Source: Mesorhizobium sp. NZP2298 | Lineage (GTDB): Bacteria; Pseudomonadota; Alphaproteobacteria; Rhizobiales; Rhizobiaceae | Direction of reading: 5' to 3' | DNA: 64,000 nucleotides | Assembly (NCBI RefSeq): GCF_013170825.1 | Contig: NZ_CP033365.1 | Coordinates: forward strand, 3,918,001-3,982,000 | Shown here: in pieces, positions 44,168 to 53,102 of the stretch | Numbering within the stretch: position 1 is the first letter of the stretch | Layout of the letters: every line of letters starts with the position of its first letter | Program-made: the position numbers and the translations under genes | Notes under the pieces: model-generated | Told to the model about the DNA's origin: nothing | Seen by the model: only the letters and a program-made list of their open reading frames with translations | Database searches by the model: none

Positions 44168-44935
44168 TCATTTCGCGATCGAGCCGCCTTCGACACCCAG
44201 CGCCTGTCCGATGATCATGTTGGACGCTTCGGATGCCAGGAACACAGCGGCGGCGCCGATCTCCTCGGGATCGGTGATGCGGCCGGCGACGCCACGCGCC
44301 AGCAACTCCCTGGCGATCTCGGGCTTCTGCATGGCCGGCGTCGTCATGTCCGACCATGTGGCGCCCGGACAGATGGCATTGACCTGCACATTGTGCGGTC
44401 CCCACTCGACCGCGAGGATGCGGGTCAGCTGGATAAGGCCGCCCTTGGTCGTGCCGTAAGCGGCATGGCCGGCATAGCCGACGATGCCTGCGTCGGAAGC
44501 GATGTTGATGATCTTGCCGCGCCGGCGCTCGATCATGCCGCCGGCGACGGCCTGGGCGCAGAAGAATGGCGCCCTGAGATTGACGTCCATCAGCCGGTCC
44601 CAGGTCTCCGGCGCCACATCGAGCGAAGGCTCGACCTGGTTGATGCCGGCATTGTTGACGAGAATGTCGATCGGGCCGAGTGCACTCTCGGCCTTCTTCA
44701 CCATGGCCCCGACTAGGGCGACATCGGACAGGTCGGCTGGAACTTCGACCACCCGTCGGCCCATTGCCTTGATTTCGGCGGCGACACTGGCAAGCCCTGC
44801 CGCTTTGCTTCCGTTGACTGCGATATCGGCTCCGGCATGCGCCAGTGCCAAAGCAATCGAGCGACCCAGGCCGCGGCCGGCGCCGGTCACCAGCGCCACC
44901 TTACCGTTCAGTCCAAATTCGAGAAACTTCGTCAA
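44168..44935 (-). CDS. Short-chain dehydrogenase/reductase
   Basis: This 255-residue classical SDR starts at TTG 44935 (MTKFLEFGLNGKVAL) behind GGAGGAAGG. Motifs are GAGRGLG near residues 18-24, NNAGINQ near 93 and Tyr/Lys in YGTTKGG near 160. It resembles gluconate/fucose-type sugar dehydrogenases in general pattern. Being in an operon with an SMP-30-type lactonase suggests it oxidises an aldose to a lactone or works on a downstream acid. Substrate is not determined. Confidence 0.9.
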   Translation of the reverse strand: MTKFLEFGLNGKVALVTGAGRGLGRSIALALAHAGADIAVNGSKAAGLASVAAEIKAMGRRVVEVPADLSDVALVGAMVKKAESALGPIDILVNNAGINQVEPSLDVAPETWDRLMDVNLRAPFFCAQAVAGGMIERRRGKIINIASDAGIVGYAGHAAYGTTKGGLIQLTRILAVEWGPHNVQVNAICPGATWSDMTTPAMQKPEIARELLARGVAGRITDPEEIGAAAVFLASEASNMIIGQALGVEGGSIAK

Positions 44936-44980
44936 ACCCTTCCTCCAATTGTCGACGCCGCCAGCGCCATTTTCAAAAGC

Positions 44981-45364
44981 CTATTGGAGCGCCGCGCGGG
45001 CGCAGTCTTCGTCCTGTTCGCCTGTGCCGCCGCTGACACCGATGGCGCCGATGATCGTCTCGTCCCGCCTGACCGGCAGTCCGCCGGGCGAGAGCACGAA
45101 GCGTTGATCGATGCTGTTGATGCCGAACCCGTCGGCGCCGGGCTGGGCGATCGGCCACAACTCGCCGCTGGGCCGCTGCCAGGAGATGGCGGTGTAGGCC
45201 TTGCCGGCCGCGATCGTCAGCGATGCCAGTTGCGTTCCGTCCATCCGTTCGAACGCCACCGGATTGCCGCCCGAATCCACCACCGCCGCCGCCACTTGGA
45301 TACCGATTTCGGCAGCGCGTTGGTGGGCCTTCGCGATCATGGCGCGGGCATCGTCGATTCTCAT
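44981..45364 (-). CDS. GlcG/HbpS-family protein
   Basis: This 127-residue protein starts MRIDDARAMIAKAHQRA and contains the family segments VAAAVVDSGGNPVAFERMDG and ETIIGAIGVSGG. Members include GlcG of glycolate operons and heme-binding HbpS. Exact biochemical role is generally unclear. There is no signal peptide. It lies 11 bases downstream of the lactonase gene, so the two are translated from one message. Confidence 0.88.
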   Translation of the reverse strand: MRIDDARAMIAKAHQRAAEIGIQVAAAVVDSGGNPVAFERMDGTQLASLTIAAGKAYTAISWQRPSGELWPIAQPGADGFGINSIDQRFVLSPGGLPVRRDETIIGAIGVSGGTGEQDEDCARAALQ

Positions 45365-45375
45365 GTCAAAACCTT

Positions 45376-46287
45376 TCAGTTGGCCGGCCGGAAGCTGCGC
45401 TCGGGCAGCCCGGCGATGTCGGTGTCGAGGGCAAAGAGCGCGCCGGCCAGCCGTTCGCCCCTGTGCAGCCGCATCATCGCGGTGGTGATGTAGAGCGTCT
45501 TGAAGTCGGCGCCGCCGAAGGTGCATGTCGTCACGTCGGTGCAAGGCATCTCGACGATGCGGTCGATCTTTCCATCCGGAGACACGCGCACGACACAGCT
45601 GCCGCCAAAACGACAATTCCACAGATAGCCCTCGCTATCGACGATCGAGCCGTCCGGCCTGCCGCGCTCGAAGCCGGCGAAGAAGACGCGGCCATTGCCG
45701 ATCGCTCCGGTTGATCCGTCGAAATCAAAGGCGCGGATTTCGTTGGCGGTGGTGTCGCCGAAATAGAAGGTGTTGCCATCCGGGCTCCAGCAGACGGTAT
45801 TGGAAATCCCGATCTCGGTTCTCATGGCGGTGCTGGCGCCGGACGCCTCGATGCGAAAGAGCGTGCCCAGTCCCGGTGTCGTCCAATTGGCCTCGACCTC
45901 GAAATCGAGGTCGCCATTTTCCAGGATGTTGTTCTCCATCGAGCCCACCCAGAAGCGGCCTTGGGGATCGGCGCGCCCGTCGTTGAACCTGACTCTGGGA
46001 TAGCCAGGTAGGGTCATAGGAAGAGGCTCGATGGAATGGTCTTTTGGCCGCCATAGAACCAGCCGGCTGCCAAGCGTCACCAGCATCACGCCATTGCGCG
46101 TGGTCGGGGCAAGGGCGACCACCGTCTCGGGAAACTCCCAGGACCGGACGCTAGCGCTCGACTCATCGTAGCGGTGGACCAGGAATCGGCCGATATCGCA
46201 CCAGTAGAGCGCGTTCTCGGCCGCACACCACGTCGCGGCCTCGCCGCAGCGGTTCGCAGTTGGTTCGACCAGCCTCACATTCCCCAT
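45376..46287 (-). CDS. SMP-30/gluconolactonase family lactonase
   Basis: This 303-residue beta-propeller protein has metal-site Glu in CGEAATW near residue 15, Asn/Asp in VRFNDGRADPQGRFWVG near 104-120, Asn in ISNTVCWSPDG near 155 and Asp in GRPDGSIVDSEGYLW near 205. The family hydrolyses sugar lactones with a divalent metal. It starts at 46287 after GGGGGAG. It is the first gene of the leftward operon and is divergent from the sugar ABC operon at 46509. Confidence 0.92.
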   Translation of the reverse strand: MGNVRLVEPTANRCGEAATWCAAENALYWCDIGRFLVHRYDESSASVRSWEFPETVVALAPTTRNGVMLVTLGSRLVLWRPKDHSIEPLPMTLPGYPRVRFNDGRADPQGRFWVGSMENNILENGDLDFEVEANWTTPGLGTLFRIEASGASTAMRTEIGISNTVCWSPDGNTFYFGDTTANEIRAFDFDGSTGAIGNGRVFFAGFERGRPDGSIVDSEGYLWNCRFGGSCVVRVSPDGKIDRIVEMPCTDVTTCTFGGADFKTLYITTAMMRLHRGERLAGALFALDTDIAGLPERSFRPAN

Positions 46288-46508
46288 ATCAAACTCCCCC
46301 GCACGTAGCTGTTGACGAGATGAAAACTTTCTGCAACTTTTGTCGGTATTGCAAGAACTAGTCAATAGCTTGCATTCTTGCAATGCCGAGGGATCAGATG
46401 CTGGGAGGAGGCGTCATCCCGCCGGGTGAGGAAATTCGCAAATATCCCCCGAGAAATGATGAAATCGCGTCCATTTCGGGCGATGGTTAGAACGTGTGGA
46501 GGAAATCG
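46288..46508. promoter_or_regulatory. Divergent control region with TTGCAA repeats
   Basis: This 221-base region separates the lactonase and sugar-binding-protein operons. It holds TTGCAA at 46349-46354 and an inverted repeat TTGCA-TTCT-TGCAA at 46370-46383. The motif recurs twice inside the start of the binding-protein gene (46558-46572). Repeats of this sort suit a LacI-family regulator such as the one at 52060. Confidence 0.5.
46370..46383. promoter_or_regulatory. Inverted repeat TTGCA-N4-TGCAA, candidate operator
   Basis: TTGCA at 46370-46374 and TGCAA at 46379-46383 are symmetric around TTCT. It lies near the middle of the divergent region, in reach of both promoters. Its binding protein is not known; the LacI-type regulator at 52060 is the likely candidate. 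Confidence 0.5.
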
Positions 46509-47528
46509 ATGCAATCGACGATCCGTCTCAATCTCACGGCCATGATGATGGCTAGCGTTGCAATTTTTGCAACTACTGCAACGGCGCTGTCTCAGGAGAA
46601 GCCACTTATCGCCTTTGCGCAGGAAGGGCTCTACAACAGCTGGCGCACCGCCAACAACGACAGCATTCTCGCCGAGGCCGAGAAGGCAGGCTACAAGATC
46701 CAGTGGGTGCAGGCCGAAGGCGACCAATCCAAGCAGGTCGCACAGGTTCAGGACTTGCTTAAGCTGAAACCCAAGGTGCTGATCGTGGAGCCCGCCGAAC
46801 AGCAGGCGGCCACTCCAATCGCCGCTCTTGCCGACGCTGCCGGCGTGCCGCTAATCGTGGCGGACCGTGGGCTTGGCGTGCCGCCTGGCAAAGGCCAGTA
46901 CAAGATCCTGATCGAAGTCGACTGGAAGGCGGTCGGCGTTGAACTCGGCAAGTCCGCGGTCGAGGCTTTGAAGCTGCGCAAGGGATCACCCGCCGGCAAC
47001 ATCGTGGAGCTGGTCGGCACCGTCGGCTCGACGCCGCAGATCGGCATGGACGAAGGCTTCAAGTCGGTCATCTCCGCCCACCCGGACATCAAGATCATCG
47101 CGACGCAGGACGGGCATAACGAACGTGGCCCGGGCCTGACGATCATGGAGAACTTCCTGACCGCGCATCCCGCCGGCCAGATCGACCTCGTCTGGGCTCA
47201 GAACGATGAGATGGCGATTGGTGCGCTGAAGGCCATTCAGGCGGCCGGCCGCGACGAACTGCTGGGCGGCATTCTGAGCAAGGACGGCCAGCTTGAGGCG
47301 GTGAAGGAAGTCGCCGCGGGCAATTTTGCCGCCGACTGCACCAACACTCCCTATTTCGGGCCGATCATCATGCCGTATGTGGCTGATCTGCTCGCCGGCA
47401 AGGAGATCCCGGCGCATCCGCCGAAGCCGTTCATCTGCATCAACAGCCTGACCGACGCCGCCAAGAAGGAGGCCCAGGACCTGCTGGCCCAGATGCAAGA
47501 TCAGAAGATGGCATTCGCGCCGAAGTGA
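46509..47528 (+). CDS. Sugar ABC transporter substrate-binding protein
   Basis: This 339-residue Peripla_BP_4 protein has a signal peptide ending near TATALSQ. The ligand-binding opening is IAFAQEGLYNSWR, and further family segments are VLIVEPAEQQ and WAQNDEMAIGALKAIQ. ATG 46509 follows GGAGG. The gene overlaps the ATPase gene by 4 bases (GTGA). The linkage to iolB suggests inositol or a related cyclitol or sugar as ligand, but this is not proven by sequence. Confidence 0.92.
   Translation: MQSTIRLNLTAMMMASVAIFATTATALSQEKPLIAFAQEGLYNSWRTANNDSILAEAEKAGYKIQWVQAEGDQSKQVAQVQDLLKLKPKVLIVEPAEQQAATPIAALADAAGVPLIVADRGLGVPPGKGQYKILIEVDWKAVGVELGKSAVEALKLRKGSPAGNIVELVGTVGSTPQIGMDEGFKSVISAHPDIKIIATQDGHNERGPGLTIMENFLTAHPAGQIDLVWAQNDEMAIGALKAIQAAGRDELLGGILSKDGQLEAVKEVAAGNFAADCTNTPYFGPIIMPYVADLLAGKEIPAHPPKPFICINSLTDAAKKEAQDLLAQMQDQKMAFAPK
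46558..46572. promoter_or_regulatory. Paired TTGCAA within the signal-peptide codons
   Basis: TTGCAA at 46558-46563 and again at 46567-46572 are separated by TTT. The hexamer is itself a palindrome and matches the motif in the upstream control region. It may be a downstream auxiliary operator that supports looping, or chance within the Ala/Thr-rich signal region. Confidence 0.35.
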
Positions 47529-49120
47529 CCAGCCAGGCGAGCCTCTCGCCGAGAGGATCTGGCGCTTCGGCGCCGGATCCCTCCAACAAAGAGAACCTGA
47601 CAGTGGAGCCTCTGCTCGAAGCCCGAAATCTGACCAAGGCCTATCCCGGCACGGTCGCCTTGCGAGACGTATCGTTCGATCTGCTCAGCGGCGAGGTTCA
47701 CTGCCTGATCGGCGAAAATGGCGCCGGCAAATCAACGCTCATAAAAATCCTCGCCGGCGCGGTGATCCAGGATACCGGGGATATCCTCATCGAGGGCAAT
47801 TCGGTCCGCCGCACGCAGGTGCGCGAACGGCGGGACCTCGGCATCAGCGTGATCTACCAGGATCTCAACCTCGTGCCGCAGTTGACCGTCGCCGAGAACA
47901 TCTATCTCGGCCATGAGCCGCGCACGACCTTTGGAGGCGTCGACGTCAAGAAGATGCGTGCCATGTCGCGCGAACTCATCGAGATGCTTGGCGTCGAGTT
48001 TCCGGTCGACGCCCAAGTCGGCGACCTGCCCATCCCACTGCAGCAGCTGACCGCCACCGCGCGTGCGCTGTCGCTGAATGGCAAGGTGCTGATCATGGAC
48101 GAGCCGTCGACGGTTCTCTCAGGCAAGGATCTCGACGTGCTGTTCGATGTGGTGCGGCGGTTGCGCCAGCGCGGCATCGGCATCATCTATATCTCTCATC
48201 ATCTGGAAGAGGTTTTTGCGCTTGGCGACCGGGTCACGGTGCTGCGCGACGGTCAGTTCGTTGCCACCAAGCCGGTGAGCGAGACCAGCAAGGACGATCT
48301 GATTCGCATGATGGTCGGCCGTTCGCTCGGCGACCTGAACAAGCCGATGGGCGGTCGTAGCGTGGGTGAGGAGGTGCTCAGGGTCGAGCGCCTGACCCGA
48401 GGACGCGTGCTGCGAAACATCTCGTTCTCACTGCGCAAGGGCGAAGTGCTGGGCATTGCCGGCCTTGTCGGGGCAGGGCGGACGGAACTGGCGCGTGCCA
48501 TCGTCGGGCTCGACCATTTCGATAGCGGCGACATCTACTTCGAGGGCAAGGCGCGCCGCATCAAGGGGCCGAGCCAGGCAGTGGCGATGGGTATCAGTCT
48601 CGTTCCCGAGGACCGCAAGGCCGAGGGTCTGGTCTCGGTGCTCAGCATTCGAGCGAATGCCTCGCTCAGCGTGCTGCCACGCATGACCCGCTTCGGCTTC
48701 ATCCGCTTCCGTGCCTTGCGCGAACGCATCGACCGGCTCGCCAAGCGCATGGCGATCAAGGCGCCGCGCCTCGACATGCGGGTGTCCGGGCTCAGCGGCG
48801 GCAACCAGCAGAAGGTCGTCCTGGCCAAGTGCCTCGCCACCGATTGCAAGGTGCTGATCCTCGACGAGCCGACCCGTGGCGTCGATGTCGGGGCGAAGGT
48901 CGAGATCTACAAACTGGTCGACGATCTTGTCGTCTCCGGCATGGCGATCCTGCTGATCTCGTCCGAGCTGCCCGAGATCCTGTCGCTCAGCGACCGCATC
49001 CTGGTGATGTCGGAGGGCCGCATCGCGGCGGAACTCGACGGTCGCACGGCCACCCAGGAAGAGCTGATGTCGCATGCGGTTCCCAGTTCAAGCCGCAACG
49101 AACCGGAAAAGGCCGCGTGA
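47525..49120 (+). CDS. Sugar ABC transporter ATPase with two nucleotide-binding domains
   Basis: This 531-residue RbsA/MglA-type protein has Walker A GENGAGKST near residues 64-72 in the first domain. The second domain has SGGNQQKVVLAKCL near 422 and ILDEPTRGVDVGAK near 445. The start is GTG 47525, overlapping the binding-protein stop. About 25 N-terminal residues are not conserved, and a GTG at 47603 could be used instead. It energises import through the two permeases that follow. Confidence 0.92.
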   Translation: MTSQASLSPRGSGASAPDPSNKENLTVEPLLEARNLTKAYPGTVALRDVSFDLLSGEVHCLIGENGAGKSTLIKILAGAVIQDTGDILIEGNSVRRTQVRERRDLGISVIYQDLNLVPQLTVAENIYLGHEPRTTFGGVDVKKMRAMSRELIEMLGVEFPVDAQVGDLPIPLQQLTATARALSLNGKVLIMDEPSTVLSGKDLDVLFDVVRRLRQRGIGIIYISHHLEEVFALGDRVTVLRDGQFVATKPVSETSKDDLIRMMVGRSLGDLNKPMGGRSVGEEVLRVERLTRGRVLRNISFSLRKGEVLGIAGLVGAGRTELARAIVGLDHFDSGDIYFEGKARRIKGPSQAVAMGISLVPEDRKAEGLVSVLSIRANASLSVLPRMTRFGFIRFRALRERIDRLAKRMAIKAPRLDMRVSGLSGGNQQKVVLAKCLATDCKVLILDEPTRGVDVGAKVEIYKLVDDLVVSGMAILLISSELPEILSLSDRILVMSEGRIAAELDGRTATQEELMSHAVPSSSRNEPEKAA

Positions 49121-50079
49121 TGAGCACGAACTCGACCACCGAGCCCGGCCGCTTCAGCCGCCGGCTGACGCCGAGGACGGTCGCGCTGGAGTACAGCTCC
49201 TGGATACTGCTGGCAGTGCTGATCATCATCGGCACTTCGGTCAGCCCGCTGTTCCTTACGCCTGAGAATTTCGTCGACATCCTCTACCAGTCGTCGATCA
49301 TCGGCGTGCTTGCGATCGGTCAGTTCCTCGTCATTCTCACCGGCGGCATCGATCTCGGCGTCGGCTCGGTCTTGGCGCTGTCTGCGGTGGTCGGCGCTCT
49401 TGGGGTTACCGTCGGCGGCGTTCCCTTGGGGATTGCCGGCAGCCTCGTCGTCTGCGGCACGTTGGGTGGGCTGACCGGAGCGGTGGTTGCACTCGGCCGC
49501 ATGCCGCCCTTCATCGTCACCTTCGGCACGCTCGCCATCGCGCGTGGACTGGCTCTGACACTTACCAGCGGCGGGCCGGTCAACCTGGCCGATCCGGCAT
49601 TCTTCGCCATAGGCAACGGTTATTGGCCGCAGGTCATCTGGGCCGCTGTCATTGTCGCTGGCTATGTGTTGCTGGCGCGACTGCCGGTTGGCCGCCACAT
49701 CTATGCGACCGGCGGCAATGAGGACTCGGCGCGTGTATCGGGCATCAATACCACTCGCATCCTGGTGCTTGTCTACGGTTTGTCCGCGGTCTGTGCGGCT
49801 ATTGGTGGCCTGATATTCACGGCCCGCTCCACAGTGGCGCTGCCCACTTACGGTCAGGGCTACGAATTGCAGGCGATCGCCGCCTGCGTCCTTGGCGGCA
49901 CCGATCTGTTCGGCGGCACCGGCAAGCTGGCCGGCGTGGTTATCGGCGTGATCATCCTGACGATGCTCGGCAATATCCTGACGCTCACCGGGGTCAACCC
50001 ATTTTGGAATTTCATCGCCATTGGCGCCGCGCTCTGGATATCGGTGACCTTCCGCTCGCGGCTCATGGTGTCGCGCTGA
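49120..50079 (+). CDS. Sugar ABC transporter permease
   Basis: This 319-residue BPD_transp_2 permease contains ILTGGIDLGVGSVLALSA near residues 68-85 and LGGTDLFGGTGKL near 257-269. Its ATG overlaps the ATPase stop by one base (TGATG). It pairs with the second permease 40 bases downstream. Confidence 0.93.
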   Translation: MSTNSTTEPGRFSRRLTPRTVALEYSSWILLAVLIIIGTSVSPLFLTPENFVDILYQSSIIGVLAIGQFLVILTGGIDLGVGSVLALSAVVGALGVTVGGVPLGIAGSLVVCGTLGGLTGAVVALGRMPPFIVTFGTLAIARGLALTLTSGGPVNLADPAFFAIGNGYWPQVIWAAVIVAGYVLLARLPVGRHIYATGGNEDSARVSGINTTRILVLVYGLSAVCAAIGGLIFTARSTVALPTYGQGYELQAIAACVLGGTDLFGGTGKLAGVVIGVIILTMLGNILTLTGVNPFWNFIAIGAALWISVTFRSRLMVSR

Positions 50080-50119
50080 TGCCGGGATTTGTTGCAACCA
50101 GGCTTGATGGAGCGGTCGC

Positions 50120-51091
50120 ATGACCCAGACCGATACTGTTGAACCCTCCGCGCACAGGGAGAGCCCTTTTCGCCGCCTGCTCGGTGTGCGCAGCCTGATT
50201 GTGCTGCTTCTCGTGATCCTGCTGGTGGCAGCACAGATCGCCTCGGGCGGCACGTTCATGCAGCCGCGCAACCTGCTCAACATCCTGGCACAGAACAGCA
50301 TTACCGGCACGCTCGCCATTGGGCAGACGATCGTCATCCTGAGCGGCGGCATCGATCTGTCGCTGGGGTCGATAACCGCGCTGAGTTCGATTGTCACGCT
50401 CTCGCTGCAGGATCATGGACCGCTCGTGGCGCGTCTTGGCGGGCTTGGCGTCGGCCTCGGCTGCGGCGCGATCAACGGGCTGTTGGTGGTGGTCGGCCGC
50501 GTGCCCCCTTTCATCGCCACTTTGGGCATGATGCAGGCAGCGCTCGGCATGACCTACATCGTCTCCAACGGCTATCCGATCTATGAGACCGATCACATGG
50601 CGCTGGTCTTCGGCCTCGACAAGATCGGGCCGGTGCCGCTCATCATCTTCCTTTGGCTGTTCGTTGCGCTGGTTGCCTGGGTACTGCTCGCGCTCACGCG
50701 CTTCGGCGCCAGCGTCTACGCCATCGGCGGCAATGAACGGACCGCGATCAGCTCCGGCATCAAGGTCGGCCAGGTCAAGTTCTTCATCTACGTTATTGCC
50801 GGTCTCTGCGCCTCGGTGGCCGGCATCATCTCGATCAACCGGCTGGGCTACAGCCAGCCGACCATCGGCGCCTCGTTTACCCTGGACTCGATCGCACCGG
50901 TGGTGCTTGGCGGCACCAGCCTGCTGGGTGGTGTCGGCGGGGTGATCTCGACGCTCGGCGGCGTGCTCGTATCTGGCGTGCTGAACAATCTGATGGTGCT
51001 GCTTGGCGTCAATATTTACGTCGAACAGATCGTGCAGGGTGCGATAATTCTCGCCTTCGTCTTCCTCTTCATCCGCTTCCAGCGACGATGA
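50120..51091 (+). CDS. Sugar ABC transporter permease
   Basis: This 323-residue permease is of the same family, with VILSGGIDLSLGSITALS near residues 72-89 and VVLGGTSLLGGVGG near 258-271. It overlaps iolB by 4 bases (ATGA), which ties the transporter to that enzyme. Two permeases per system is found in several rhizobial sugar importers. Confidence 0.93.
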   Translation: MTQTDTVEPSAHRESPFRRLLGVRSLIVLLLVILLVAAQIASGGTFMQPRNLLNILAQNSITGTLAIGQTIVILSGGIDLSLGSITALSSIVTLSLQDHGPLVARLGGLGVGLGCGAINGLLVVVGRVPPFIATLGMMQAALGMTYIVSNGYPIYETDHMALVFGLDKIGPVPLIIFLWLFVALVAWVLLALTRFGASVYAIGGNERTAISSGIKVGQVKFFIYVIAGLCASVAGIISINRLGYSQPTIGASFTLDSIAPVVLGGTSLLGGVGGVISTLGGVLVSGVLNNLMVLLGVNIYVEQIVQGAIILAFVFLFIRFQRR

Positions 51092-51927
51092 ACTCTGAAC
51101 TCCTCCGTATTCGCAAGGGCCACGAACAAATGCCGAATTTGCTTGTCAAACCGAACCGCTCCGGCCCCGACGGGCAGGTTCATGACGTGTCCCCGGCATC
51201 CGCCCAATGGCGCTATGTCGGGTTCGATGTCTACGACCTTGCCGCCAGCAAGACGCTCAAGCGATCGACGGGTGATCGCGAGGCGCTGCTTGTATTTGTC
51301 AGTGGCCTCGGGTCGGTGCAGGCGGGTTCATACAGTTTCCCGGCGGTGGGTGGGCGCCTCACGCCTTTCGACGATGCACCGTTCTCGGTCTACCTCCCTC
51401 CGAGAACCGAGTTCATCGTCACGGCGTCGAGCCAGCTGGAACTGGCCGTGTGCAGCGCACCCGCCGTCGGGAAATACACGCCGCGGCTGATCCGGGCCGA
51501 TGAGGTCGAGAAGATCACCCGCGGAACCGGTACGAACACACGCTATGTCTGCAACATCTTGCCGGAGACGGCTGAAGCCGAAAGCCTGCTGGTGGTGGAA
51601 TCGGTGACGCCCGGGGGGCATTGGTCGAGCTACCCGCCGCACAAGCACGATACCGACAATCTGCCCAATGAGAGCGCTCTGGAGGAAACCTACTATCATC
51701 GCCTCTCGCCGCCGCAGGGCTATGGATTCCAGCGTGTCTATACAGACGACCGTTCCCTCGATGAAACCATGGCTGTGTATGATCGGGATGTGGTCCTTGT
51801 TCCAAAAGGTTATCACCCGGTATCGTCACCGTATGGTTTCAATCTTTACTATCTCAACGTCATGGCTGGACCGAAACGGATTTGGCGCTTTCACAATGAA
51901 CGGTCGCATGAGTTTCTGGTCGCATAA
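51088..51927 (+). CDS. iolB: 5-deoxy-glucuronate isomerase (IolB)
   Basis: This 279-residue two-cupin protein matches IolB closely. It has the GGHWSSYPPHKHD motif near residues 172-184 with metal-binding His, EETYYHRL near 196, RVYTDDRSLDETMAV and LVPKGYHPV near 235. IolB converts 5-deoxy-glucuronate to 5-dehydro-2-deoxy-gluconate in myo-inositol degradation. No other iol enzyme is in the window, so this copy is isolated from the rest of the pathway. Translation is coupled to the permease gene. Confidence 0.93.
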   Translation: MNSELLRIRKGHEQMPNLLVKPNRSGPDGQVHDVSPASAQWRYVGFDVYDLAASKTLKRSTGDREALLVFVSGLGSVQAGSYSFPAVGGRLTPFDDAPFSVYLPPRTEFIVTASSQLELAVCSAPAVGKYTPRLIRADEVEKITRGTGTNTRYVCNILPETAEAESLLVVESVTPGGHWSSYPPHKHDTDNLPNESALEETYYHRLSPPQGYGFQRVYTDDRSLDETMAVYDRDVVLVPKGYHPVSSPYGFNLYYLNVMAGPKRIWRFHNERSHEFLVA

Positions 51928-52059
51928 TTTGCGCGCAAGTCGTTGTGCAAAAGGCGCCGTTTGCGCTGCCGCCGCTGCCTGGCGCATGATCCTGCGGAGC
52001 GGAAACTGCGATTCGACAGGAATGGACAGGCCGCGGGGTCGCAACGGAAGTCGATCACC

Positions 52060-53055
52060 ATGAAACGCCTGGCTCCCCTGGCCGAGATTGCAGCGCAGGT
52101 CGGTGTTTCCACTGCGACTGTCTCGCGCGCGCTCAAACGTCCCGACCTGGTGCGTGAAGAGACGCGGGTGGCTATTGTCTCGGCGGCCAGGAAGGCCGGC
52201 TATGTCGGTGCTGACGAGATGCTGATGGGCAAATCCGGCAAGGGCGTCATCGGCCTTGTCGTGCCCGACATCGAGAATCCATTCTTTTCCGTCTTAACGA
52301 AATCAGTCTTGCAGGAGCTTCGCCGCAGCGGCGTCAGTCTTATCGTGGCCGATACCAACGAGGAGTCGGTCGACGAAGGCGAGATCATCACAACCATGCT
52401 GCCGCGCGTGGATGGGGTGATCGTTGCCTCGTCGCGTCTTGGCGACAGCGAGATCAGCGAACTTGTGACTGGCAAACCCGTTGTCCTGATCAACCGTGAG
52501 CTGCAAGGGGTCTCCTCGATCGTCATCGACTACAGCACCGGCAGCCGACAGGCGGTCGAACATCTTGCAGCGCTTGGACATCGCCATATCGCTTACGCTG
52601 AAGGCCCTTCTACATCATGGTCCAACACGCAAAGACGCAAGAGTTTTGAAGCCGCGATGGCCGATCTCAAGCTTGAGGCCCAGATATTCGGTCCCTACAC
52701 GCCGAAATTCGATGGCGGCGTCCAGGCGGCCGACATCGCTGTCGCGCGCGGCGTGACGGCGATCGTCGCCTACAATGACCTGATGGCATTCGGCATCATG
52801 TCGCGGCTGGCCAGCCGCGGCATTCGTGTGCCGGATCAAATGAGTGTGGTGGGCTTCGACGATGTGCCCGAGGCCTCGATATGGTCGCCCGCGCTCTCGA
52901 CCGTCACCGTCTCGATCGGGGCAAGCGGCAGGCTTGCGGCCCTGGCGCTGCTGCGGGCCATTGCCGGAAAGGATCGCGACGCCGGCAGCCGCCGCATCAT
53001 GAGCCAGCTGGTCGTGCGCGGTTCGACGGCCGGCATTGGCGCGGCGGACAAGTAA
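52060..53055 (+). CDS. LacI-family transcriptional regulator
   Basis: This 331-residue regulator has the helix-turn-helix LAEIAAQVGVSTATVSRAL at residues 7-25 and a sugar-binding effector domain from about 60 (GVIGLVVPDIENPFF). ATG 52060 gives the standard LacI N-terminus; a longer frame upstream is not supported. It lies after iolB in the same direction, with a gap of 132 bases. It is the likely regulator of the divergent operons at 46288-46508. Confidence 0.93.
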   Translation: MKRLAPLAEIAAQVGVSTATVSRALKRPDLVREETRVAIVSAARKAGYVGADEMLMGKSGKGVIGLVVPDIENPFFSVLTKSVLQELRRSGVSLIVADTNEESVDEGEIITTMLPRVDGVIVASSRLGDSEISELVTGKPVVLINRELQGVSSIVIDYSTGSRQAVEHLAALGHRHIAYAEGPSTSWSNTQRRKSFEAAMADLKLEAQIFGPYTPKFDGGVQAADIAVARGVTAIVAYNDLMAFGIMSRLASRGIRVPDQMSVVGFDDVPEASIWSPALSTVTVSIGASGRLAALALLRAIAGKDRDAGSRRIMSQLVVRGSTAGIGAADK

Positions 53056-53102
53056 CACAGGACCGAGCCACGTCTGCCCGAAGCTCTATCGCTCAACAAG
53101 GT

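Noticed and set aside
48907..50397. A 496-codon antisense frame across the sugar permeases
   Set aside because: It spans two convincing membrane-protein genes, and its translation is low-complexity polar sequence.
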